Shown piece after piece: positions 1-3,829 of a DNA stretch of 9,901 nt. The stretch spans positions 1 through 9,901 of the forward strand of contig JAFAFL010000030.1 in assembly GCA_023423535.1 (NCBI GenBank). Reading direction: 5' to 3'. The position numbers were made by a program, and so were the translations under genes. The DNA comes from Pseudomonadota bacterium. Its GTDB lineage: Bacteria > Myxococcota > Myxococcia > Myxococcales > Myxococcaceae. The notes below the pieces were generated by a model, which saw only the letters and a list, made by a program, of their open reading frames with translations, was not told the DNA's origin and searched no databases. Positions within the stretch are counted from its first letter, which is position 1. Every line of letters begins with the position of its first letter.

Positions 1-131
1 TGCCGGGCGACAACATCAAGATGGTTGTCACCCTGATCGCTCCGATCGCCATGGAAGATGGCCTGCGCTTCGCGATCCGCGAAGGCGGCCGTACCGTTGG
101 CGCCGGCGTGGTTGCCAAGATCATCGAATAA
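1..131 (+). CDS. tuf: Elongation factor Tu, C-terminal fragment
   Basis: The window opens inside this gene. Codons begin at base 3 and give 42 residues from PGDNIKMVV to VAKIIE, then TAA at 129-131. EF-Tu is the GTPase that carries aminoacyl-tRNA to the ribosomal A site. This piece is the end of beta-barrel domain 3, recognised by MEDGLRFAIREGGRTVGAGV, which is nearly invariant in bacterial EF-Tu. The G domain and domain 2 lie upstream of the window, so GTPase motifs cannot be checked. The gene is cut by the window edge and looks intact at its 3' end. Position just before tRNA-Trp, secE and nusG corresponds to the tufB copy of E. coli, but a second tuf copy, usual in this group, cannot be seen here. 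A terminator follows at 152-181. Confidence 0.97.
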   Translation, partial: PGDNIKMVVTLIAPIAMEDGLRFAIREGGRTVGAGVVAKIIE

Positions 132-137
132 TATCGG

Positions 138-166
138 TTGATCTTCCCCTCTCAGGCCGGCATAAT
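138..166 (+). promoter_or_regulatory. Probable sigma70 promoter for trpT (and secE-nusG)
   Basis: TTGATC (138-143, 4 of 6 consensus bases) and CATAAT (161-166, 5 of 6) are separated by exactly 17 bases, the optimal spacing. The predicted transcription start is near 173-174, leaving a 5' leader of about 13 bases before the tRNA at 187. The -10 hexamer sits in the loop of the tuf terminator. No other convincing promoter was seen between tuf and nusG, so this one may also supply secE and nusG by read-through past the hairpin at 259-290. This is read from the sequence; use in the cell is inferred. Confidence 0.7.
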
Positions 167-181
167 GGTCGGCCTGATTTT
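152..181 (+). terminator. Intrinsic terminator of tuf
   Basis: TCAGGCCG (152-159) pairs perfectly with CGGCCTGA (170-177) to form an 8-bp GC-rich stem with a 10-base loop (160-169), followed by T4 (178-181). It starts 20 bases after the tuf stop codon and fits a Rho-independent terminator. The short T-run and the fairly large loop suggest some read-through. The loop carries the -10 element of the trpT promoter. Confidence 0.7.
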
Positions 182-186
182 GCTTC

Positions 187-262
187 AGGCCAGTAGCTCA
201 ATTGGCAGAGCGGCGGTCTCCAAAACCGCAGGTTGGGGGTTCGATTCCCTCCTGGCCTGCCA
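187..262 (+). tRNA. trpT: tRNA-Trp (anticodon CCA)
   Basis: A full 76-base cloverleaf can be folded. The acceptor stem is AGGCCAG (187-193) with CTGGCCT (252-258). The D arm closes through GCTC/GAGC. The anticodon stem is GCGGT (213-217) with ACCGC (225-229), and the loop CTCCAAA carries anticodon CCA at 220-222, which reads UGG (Trp). The variable loop is AGGTT. The T arm has GGGGG (235-239) with CCCTC (247-251) and loop TTCGATT. Discriminator G (259) and CCA (260-262) are encoded in the DNA. G is the expected discriminator for bacterial tRNA-Trp. The gene lies between the tuf terminator and secE, so it is probably cut from a short transcript or from a longer trpT-secE-nusG precursor. Confidence 0.97.
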
Positions 263-290
263 GATTTCCCAAGTAAATCTGGCTTTTCTT
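259..290 (+). terminator. Terminator-like hairpin sharing the tRNA-Trp 3' GCCA
   Basis: GCCAGATTT (259-267) is perfectly complementary to AAATCTGGC (275-283), giving a 9-bp stem with a 7-base loop CCCAAGT. It is followed at once by TTTTCTT (284-290). This fits an intrinsic terminator or attenuator between trpT and secE. The upper stem is A/T-rich, so termination is probably partial, which would still allow secE-nusG transcription. The base of the stem is the discriminator and CCA end of the tRNA, so this hairpin and the mature tRNA 3' end compete for the same bases. Confidence 0.6.
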
Positions 291-307
291 CACGAGATTC
301 CTAACAG

Positions 308-676
308 ATGAATGCCAAGGCAGAAGCCAAAGAATCACGTTTTGATCTCTTGAAATGGCTCTTGGTTGCCGTTCTGGTTGTGGTTGCCGTTGTGGGCAAT
401 CAGTACTTTTCGGCTCAACCAATCCTGTATCGCGTTCTCGGTATTCTCGTTCTGGCGGTGATCGCTGCCTTCCTGGCTCTGCAAACGGCCAAGGGGCAGG
501 CCTTCTTTAGTCTTGCTAAGGAAGCGCGCGTCGAGATTCGCAAGGTCGTATGGCCGAGTCGTCAAGAAACAACTCAGACCACGCTGATCGTGGTCGCGGT
601 AGTGCTGGTAATGGCGCTGCTGCTGTGGGGGCTCGATTCCCTGCTGGGTTGGTTGGTTTCCATGATTGTAGGTTAA
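308..676 (+). CDS. secE: Preprotein translocase subunit SecE
   Basis: This 122-residue inner-membrane protein is the essential small subunit of the SecYEG channel and clamps SecY together. Three hydrophobic segments are visible at about 15-33, 39-59 and 92-115, the three-helix form known from E. coli (127 residues). The SecE hallmark lies between the second and third segments at residues 70-90: an amphipathic stretch with AKEARVEIRKVVWPSRQET, where the VVWPSRQET core is the family signature. The ATG at 308 is the sensible start. Its ribosome-binding site is weak, with only GAG at 294-296 in reach, so translation may be modest. The gene sits 45 bases after the tRNA and 9 bases before nusG, the usual secE-nusG pairing. 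Codon use is less strongly biased to G/C-ending codons than in the ribosomal protein genes. Nothing is truncated. Confidence 0.96.
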   Translation: MNAKAEAKESRFDLLKWLLVAVLVVVAVVGNQYFSAQPILYRVLGILVLAVIAAFLALQTAKGQAFFSLAKEARVEIRKVVWPSRQETTQTTLIVVAVVLVMALLLWGLDSLLGWLVSMIVG

Positions 677-685
677 GGGTGCGCC

Positions 686-1219
686 GTGGCTAAGCGTTGG
701 TACGTTGTGCATGCATACTCGGGCTACGAGAAGCATGTCATGCGCTCGCTGATCGAGCGTGTCAAGCTTGCTGGCATGGAAGAAGAGTTCGGCGAGATTC
801 TGGTTCCCACCGAAGAAGTGGTGGAGATGCGGAACGGCCAGAAGCGCAAGAGCGAGCGCAAATTCTTCCCTGGCTATGTGCTGGTTCAGATGGAAATGAA
901 CGAAGGTACCTGGCACCTGGTGAAGGATACCCCGCGTGTCATGGGCTTCATCGGCGGAACTGCCGACAAGCCGGCTCCGATCACCGATCGTGAGGCTGAT
1001 GCAATCCTGCGTCGCGTGGCGGATAGCGGCGACAAGCCCAAGCCGAAGACCCTGTTCGAGCCGGGCGAGACCGTTCGTGTCATCGATGGTCCTTTCGCCG
1101 ACTTCAATGGTGTCGTCGAAGAAGTTAACTACGAGAAGAGCCGGATCCAAGTGGCCGTGCTCATCTTTGGCCGCTCTACCCCGGTGGAGCTGGAGTTCAG
1201 TCAGGTCGAAAAGGTCTAG
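686..1219 (+). CDS. nusG: Transcription termination/antitermination factor NusG
   Basis: This 177-residue cytoplasmic protein (E. coli form 181) binds RNA polymerase at the clamp, suppresses pausing, assists Rho, and links polymerase to the ribosome through S10. The N-terminal NGN domain spans about 1-115. It opens with KRWYVVHAYSGYE and contains KSERKFFPGYVLVQMEM (55-71) and PRVMGFIGG (83-91). After a linker containing KPKPKTLFEPGE, a KOW domain covers about 127-177, with DGPFADFNGVVEEV and the terminal GRSTPVELEFSQVEKV that in E. coli NusG contacts Rho or S10. The match is to housekeeping NusG, not to a specialised RfaH-type paralogue. The start is GTG, preceded by AAGGG (675-679) that overlaps the secE stop codon. 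That spacing implies translational coupling with secE. A strong terminator follows at 1237-1264. Confidence 0.97.
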   Translation: MAKRWYVVHAYSGYEKHVMRSLIERVKLAGMEEEFGEILVPTEEVVEMRNGQKRKSERKFFPGYVLVQMEMNEGTWHLVKDTPRVMGFIGGTADKPAPITDREADAILRRVADSGDKPKPKTLFEPGETVRVIDGPFADFNGVVEEVNYEKSRIQVAVLIFGRSTPVELEFSQVEKV

Positions 1220-1236
1220 CTGAAAACGCATCCCTC

Positions 1237-1264
1237 ACCCCGCAGTCCAAGGCTGCGGGGTTTT
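1237..1264 (+). terminator. Intrinsic terminator of nusG
   Basis: ACCCCGCAG (1237-1245) pairs with CTGCGGGGT (1253-1261), a perfect 9-bp stem with a 7-base loop. The T at 1261 closes the stem and is the first of TTTT (1261-1264). Its position 17 bases after the nusG stop codon separates secE-nusG from the ribosomal protein genes. Confidence 0.85.
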
Positions 1265-1272
1265 GTCGTCAC

Positions 1273-1281
1273 TGGGATAAA
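1273..1281 (+). promoter_or_regulatory. Candidate extended -10 promoter for rplK-rplA
   Basis: TGG followed by GATAAA matches the extended -10 pattern TGnTATAAT at TG plus 4 of 6 bases. No good -35 hexamer lies 17 bases upstream, because that region is the nusG terminator stem. A start near 1288 would place the L1 target at the very 5' end of the mRNA. A promoter is needed somewhere after the nusG terminator, and this is the best candidate seen, but the match is weak. Confidence 0.35.
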
Positions 1282-1293
1282 CGCGAAAGCAAC

Positions 1294-1320
1294 CGGGGAG
1301 CCTTCAGGCGCTTGTACCCG
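1294..1320 (+). promoter_or_regulatory. L1-binding leader of rplK-rplA (autogenous control)
   Basis: The leader folds into two short helices around an asymmetric internal loop. The outer helix is CGGG (1294-1297) with CCCG (1317-1320). The inner helix is GCC (1300-1302) with GGC (1307-1309), closed by loop TTCA. The unpaired strands are GA (1298-1299) and GCTTGTA (1310-1316). GGGGAGCC and the GCTTG strand resemble the L1 target known in the E. coli rplK leader, which mimics the L1 site on 23S rRNA. In E. coli, excess L1 binds there and represses translation of both L11 and L1. The site ends 5 bases before the rplK Shine-Dalgarno GGAG (1326-1329), so the same control is likely here. Confidence 0.75.
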
Positions 1321-1335
1321 AATTTGGAGTAGCAA

Positions 1336-1767
1336 ATGGCTAAGAAAATCCAGGCTTATATCAAGCTGCAAGTAAAGGCCGGTCAGGCCAACCCGTCGCC
1401 GCCGGTCGGCCCTGCCCTGGGTCAGCACGGCGTGAACATCATGGAATTCTGCAAGGCGTTCAACGCCAAGACCCAAGGCCAAGAGCCGGGCCTGCCGACT
1501 CCTGTGATCATCACCGTTTACAGCGACCGTAGCTTCACCTTCGAAACCAAGAGCACCCCGGCTGCCGTCCTGCTGAAAAAAGCAGCTGGCATCACCAGCG
1601 GCTCCGCTCGTCCGAACTCCCAGAAAGTCGGCACCGTTACCCGTGCCCAGCTGGAAGAGATCGCCAAGACCAAGCAGGCTGACCTGACCGCTGCTGATCT
1701 GGACGCTGCTGTACGTACCATCGCTGGCTCCGCGCGCAGCATGGGCCTGAACGTGGAGGGTGTGTAA
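1336..1767 (+). CDS. rplK: 50S ribosomal protein L11
   Basis: L11 is a 143-residue protein that binds the GTPase-associated region of 23S rRNA at the base of the L7/L12 stalk. It is needed for normal factor function and for RelA activation in the stringent response. The N-terminal domain (about 1-70) starts [21 protein letters not shown] and carries the proline-rich stretch with P20, P22, P23 and P26, the region where thiostrepton-type antibiotics act. The C-terminal RNA-binding domain (about 75-143) shows [19 protein letters not shown] and ends [13 protein letters not shown]. Lysines 3 and 4 lie at the N terminus, where PrmA methylates L11 in E. coli. The ATG at 1336 has GGAG at 1326-1329. 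The stop codon overlaps the rplA start in TAATG. Its leader contains the L1 site. Confidence 0.98.
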
Positions 1768-2462
1768 TGGCTAAGCTGACCAAGCGCCAGAAGGCGATTG
1801 CCGAGAAAGTAGTTGCCGGCAAGCAGTACAGCTTCGAAGAGGCCGCCAAGCTGCTGGCCGAGCTGTCCACCATCAAGTTCAAGGAGTCCGTGGACGTTGC
1901 CGTGAACCTCGGCGTCGATCCGCGTAAATCCGACCAGGTCGTTCGTGGCGCCACCGTCCTGCCGAACGGCACCGGCAAGAGCGTCCGCGTTGCCGTCTTC
2001 ACCCAGGGTCCGGCTGCCGAAGCCGCTCTGGCTGCCGGCGCCGACAAGGTGGGTATGGACGAGCTGGCTGCCGAAATGAAAGGCGGCGACCTGAACTACG
2101 ACGTCGTCATCGCTTCCCCGGATGCCATGCGTGTCGTCGGTCAGCTGGGCCAGATCCTCGGCCCGCGTGGTCTGATGCCGAACCCGAAAGTCGGCACCGT
2201 GACTCCGGACGTCGCTACCGCCGTGAAGAATGCCAAGGCTGGTCAGGTACGTTTCCGTACCGACAAGAACGGCATCATCCACAGCTCCGTCGGTAAGGTC
2301 GATTTCGAGCCGGCCAAGCTGCAGCAGAACGTTGAAGCGCTGCTGGCCGACCTGAAGCGCCTGAAGCCGTCCTCGTCGAAAGGCGTGTACGTCAAGCGCG
2401 TGACCCTGAGCACCACCATGGGTCCGGGCCTGCAGATCGACCTGGCTTCCCTGGAAGCCTAA
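1767..2462 (+). CDS. rplA: 50S ribosomal protein L1
   Basis: L1 has 231 residues, forms the mobile L1 stalk of the large subunit that helps release deacylated tRNA from the E site, and also represses its own operon. Domain I is made of the N- and C-terminal parts and encloses domain II. The family signature ILGPRGLMPNPKVGTV lies at 130-145. The RNA-contacting TMG triplet is at 217-219, in STTMGPGLQ. The start ATG shares its A with the last base of the rplK TAA stop codon, and GGAGG (1755-1759) lies inside the end of rplK, 7 bases upstream. Both points indicate translational coupling, which lets one leader control both proteins. Length matches the proteobacterial family closely (about 230 residues). 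No abnormality was seen. Confidence 0.98.
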   Translation: MAKLTKRQKAIAEKVVAGKQYSFEEAAKLLAELSTIKFKESVDVAVNLGVDPRKSDQVVRGATVLPNGTGKSVRVAVFTQGPAAEAALAAGADKVGMDELAAEMKGGDLNYDVVIASPDAMRVVGQLGQILGPRGLMPNPKVGTVTPDVATAVKNAKAGQVRFRTDKNGIIHSSVGKVDFEPAKLQQNVEALLADLKRLKPSSSKGVYVKRVTLSTTMGPGLQIDLASLEA

Positions 2463-2470
2463 GTGAAATC

Positions 2471-2495
2471 GTGCAGCGGGTTCTGCCCGCTGCAC
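2471..2495 (+). other. Perfect 10-bp hairpin after rplA, no T-tract
   Basis: GTGCAGCGGG (2471-2480) is an exact inverted repeat of CCCGCTGCAC (2486-2495) with a 5-base loop TTCTG. It begins 8 bases after the rplA stop codon. No run of T follows (AGGTATTGGGG), so it does not look like a complete intrinsic terminator. It may stabilise the rplKA mRNA 3' end, mark a processing site, or cause pausing before the rplJ leader. Function is inferred. Confidence 0.6.
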
Positions 2496-2525
2496 AGGTA
2501 TTGGGGTCCCTGCCTGGCGGGGGCT

Positions 2526-2580
2526 ATCCAAGACCGTAGGTGGCGCAAGCCTTAAACCACAAGCCTACGCAGATGGTGCT
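2526..2580 (+). promoter_or_regulatory. L10(L12)4-binding leader of rplJ-rplL
   Basis: CGTAGG (2535-2540) pairs with CCTACG (2564-2569). Inside it, GGC (2542-2544) and GCC (2549-2551) close a GCAA tetraloop, and a flanking TTAAACCACAAG strand follows. Below the main stem, CCA (2528-2530) pairs with TGG (2574-2576) across an internal loop of AGAC opposite CAGA, giving the tandem G/A arrangement of a kink-turn. This matches the E. coli rplJ leader as I recall it, including the GTAGGTGGCGCAAGCC core. In E. coli, free L10-L12 complex binds this element and represses rplJ and rplL translation. It lies 81 bases upstream of the rplJ start. Confidence 0.8.
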
Positions 2581-2583
2581 CCC

Positions 2584-2634
2584 GATTCGGTTACCGAATC
2601 AGACACCAAAACGACGTCCGGCCCCGGCTGGACG
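2584..2634 (+). other. Two further leader hairpins before rplJ
   Basis: The first is GATTCGG (2584-2590) with CCGAATC (2594-2600), a 7-bp stem around TTA. The second is CGTCCGGC (2615-2622) with GCTGGACG (2627-2634), an 8-bp stem containing one G-T pair around a 4-base loop. The second ends 14 bases before the rplJ Shine-Dalgarno AGGAG (2649-2653). They complete the structured rplJ leader and may carry the conformational switch that links L10 binding to ribosome access, but that role is inferred. With the two preceding elements they account for most of the 198-base gap. Confidence 0.5.
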
Positions 2635-2660
2635 AAACGGTAACATCCAGGAGTAAACCC

Positions 2661-3161
2661 GTGGCAATTAAACTCGAAGACAAGAAGGCCATCGTCGCTG
2701 AAGTCAACGAGGCTGCCAAAGCTGCCCTGTCCGCTGTCGTGGCCGATGCCCGTGGCGTGACCGTAGGCGCCATGACCGGACTCCGTAAAGAGGCCCGCGA
2801 AGCTGGTGTGTACGTGAAAGTCGTACGTAACACCCTGCTCAAGCGCGCCGTTGAAGGCACCCAGTTCGACGTGCTCAACGACGTGTTCAAAGGCCCGACC
2901 CTGATCGCTTTCTCCAACGAACATCCGGGCGCTGCCGCTCGTATCTTCCGTGAGTTCGCCAAGGGTCAGGACAAGTTCGAGATCAAGGCGGCTGCCTTCG
3001 AGGGTCAGTTCCTCGCAGCCAATCAGATCGACGTACTGGCAAGCCTGCCGACCTACGACGAAGCCGTATCGCAGCTGATGAGCGTGATTCAGGGCGCTAC
3101 CAGCAAGCTGGCTCGTACTCTGGCGGCCATTCGCGACCAGAAAGAAGCTGCTGCCGCCTAA
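2661..3161 (+). CDS. rplJ: 50S ribosomal protein L10
   Basis: L10 (166 residues) anchors the L7/L12 dimers to 23S rRNA next to L11 and so builds the factor-recruiting stalk. The N-terminal rRNA-binding domain shows IVAEVNEAAKAALSAVVADA (11-30) and the diagnostic REAGVYVKVVRNTLLKRAVEG (46-66), followed by GPTLIAFSNEHPGAAARIF (78-96). The C-terminal helix (about 135-166, ending TLAAIRDQKEAAAA) is the part that binds L12 dimers in the family. The start is GTG, with AGGAG (2649-2653) 7 bases upstream; the reading MAIKLEDKKAIVAEV aligns with other L10 proteins from residue 1, so this start is firm. Translation is probably controlled by the upstream L10 leader. rplL follows after 78 bases. Confidence 0.97.
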   Translation: MAIKLEDKKAIVAEVNEAAKAALSAVVADARGVTVGAMTGLRKEAREAGVYVKVVRNTLLKRAVEGTQFDVLNDVFKGPTLIAFSNEHPGAAARIFREFAKGQDKFEIKAAAFEGQFLAANQIDVLASLPTYDEAVSQLMSVIQGATSKLARTLAAIRDQKEAAAA

Positions 3162-3200
3162 GTCGGCTCGCAAGCGCTTTCAATCTTATTTGTTTAATAC

Positions 3201-3217
3201 GATGGCCGCAGGCCGTC
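3201..3217 (+). other. Short hairpin in the rplJ-rplL gap
   Basis: GATGGCC (3201-3207) pairs with GGCCGTC (3211-3217), including one G-T pair, around a 3-base loop GCA. It ends 9 bases before the rplL Shine-Dalgarno AGGA (3227-3230). No T-tract follows, so it is not a terminator. It could help set the higher output of L7/L12, which is needed in several copies per ribosome, but this is inference. Confidence 0.4.
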
Positions 3218-3239
3218 CCCCAATACAGGAATTAGAGTC

Positions 3240-3608
3240 ATGGCTCTGACCAACGAAGACATCATCAACGCCGTATCCGAAATGTCCGTCATGCAAGTGG
3301 TCGAACTGATCAAGGCGATGGAAGAGAAGTTCGGCGTTACCGCTGCTGCCGCTACCGTTGCCGCTGCTGGCCCGGCTGCTGCCGCTGCCGAAGAGCAGAC
3401 CGAGTTCACCATCGTCCTGGCCGAAGCTGGCGACAAGAAAGTGAACGTGATCAAGGTCGTTCGCGAACTGACCGGTCTGGGTCTGAAAGAAGCCAAGGCT
3501 GTCGTAGACGGCGCTCCGGGCGTGGTGAAGGAAGGCGCTTCGAAAGAAGAAGCCGAAGCCGCCAAGAAAGCCCTGGAAGAAGCAGGCGCCAAAGTCGAGC
3601 TCAAGTAA
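3240..3608 (+). CDS. rplL: 50S ribosomal protein L7/L12
   Basis: L7/L12 is the acidic stalk protein of 122 residues, present as several dimers per ribosome, that recruits EF-Tu, EF-G, IF2 and RF3 and stimulates their GTPase activity. The N-terminal dimerisation and L10-binding domain is about 1-33 (LTNEDIINAVSEMSVMQVVEL). The flexible hinge at about 34-52 is rich in alanine with a single Gly-Pro. The C-terminal domain at 53-122 contains the factor-binding face VNVIKVVREL and GLGLKEAKAVVDGAPG (79-94). The ATG at 3240 has AGGA at 3227-3230, spaced 9 bases. Its codons are strongly biased, as expected for one of the most abundant proteins in the cell. The attenuator at 3655-3683 separates it from rpoB. 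Confidence 0.98.
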   Translation: MALTNEDIINAVSEMSVMQVVELIKAMEEKFGVTAAAATVAAAGPAAAAAEEQTEFTIVLAEAGDKKVNVIKVVRELTGLGLKEAKAVVDGAPGVVKEGASKEEAEAAKKALEEAGAKVELK

Positions 3609-3654
3609 GCGACGACCTTGCGTCTACAGCCAGAGCGTCAAGCGAAAGGCTGAT

Positions 3655-3683
3655 GGCTGGTGGCTTTTGCCACCGGCCTTTTT
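3655..3683 (+). terminator. Attenuator between rplL and rpoB
   Basis: GGCTGGTGGC (3655-3664) pairs with GCCACCGGCC (3669-3678), a 10-bp stem with one G-T pair, around a TTTT loop, and T5 follows directly (3679-3683). By sequence it is a strong intrinsic terminator. No clear promoter was seen between it and rpoB, so it probably works as a partial terminator. The equivalent E. coli site ends most transcripts, which lowers rpoBC expression relative to the ribosomal proteins. Confidence 0.88.
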
Positions 3684-3689
3684 CCGTTC

Positions 3690-3719
3690 TGGGTGGACTC
3701 GCCTCGGGCGTTCCACCCA
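3690..3719 (+). other. Long stem-loop before rpoB, possible RNase III site
   Basis: TGGGTGGA (3690-3697) pairs perfectly with TCCACCCA (3712-3719). Inside, CGCC (3700-3703) pairs with GGCG (3707-3710) around a TCG loop, so the whole forms a 12-bp interrupted helix with a small bulge. E. coli has an RNase III cleavage site in the same gap, so a processing role is plausible here by position, not by any sequence motif. A smaller hairpin, TGCCC (3731-3735) with GGGCA (3741-3745), lies just after it. I saw nothing else clear in the remaining gap up to the rpoB Shine-Dalgarno GGGGA (3819-3823). Confidence 0.5.
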
Positions 3720-3829
3720 CGACGTGAAAGTGCCCCGAGTGGGCAATGCAGGCCAAGGGGTCTGCAAGATTTTCCGGCTGCTCCCGTCGGAGACGCCAAA
3801 CAAGCAGGTGACCAAGCTGGGGAACGCTG

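Noticed and set aside
198..422. Minus-strand 74-codon frame over trpT
   Set aside because: It crosses the tRNA gene antisense. Its C-terminal residues derive from tRNA bases, a common cause of false small proteins.
335..1231. Minus-strand open frame of 298 codons across secE and nusG
   Set aside because: It lies antisense to two well-established genes and across their junction, and shows no recognisable family or convincing initiation site.
2501..2530. Possible promoter for rplJ (TTGGGG, 18 bases, TATCCA)
   Set aside because: Both hexamers match consensus at only about half of the positions and the region is better explained as part of the L10 leader.
1518..2531. Minus-strand open frame of 337 codons opposite rplK and rplA
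   Set aside because: It is a shadow of two ribosomal protein genes and runs through the structured leader; no domain is recognisable.
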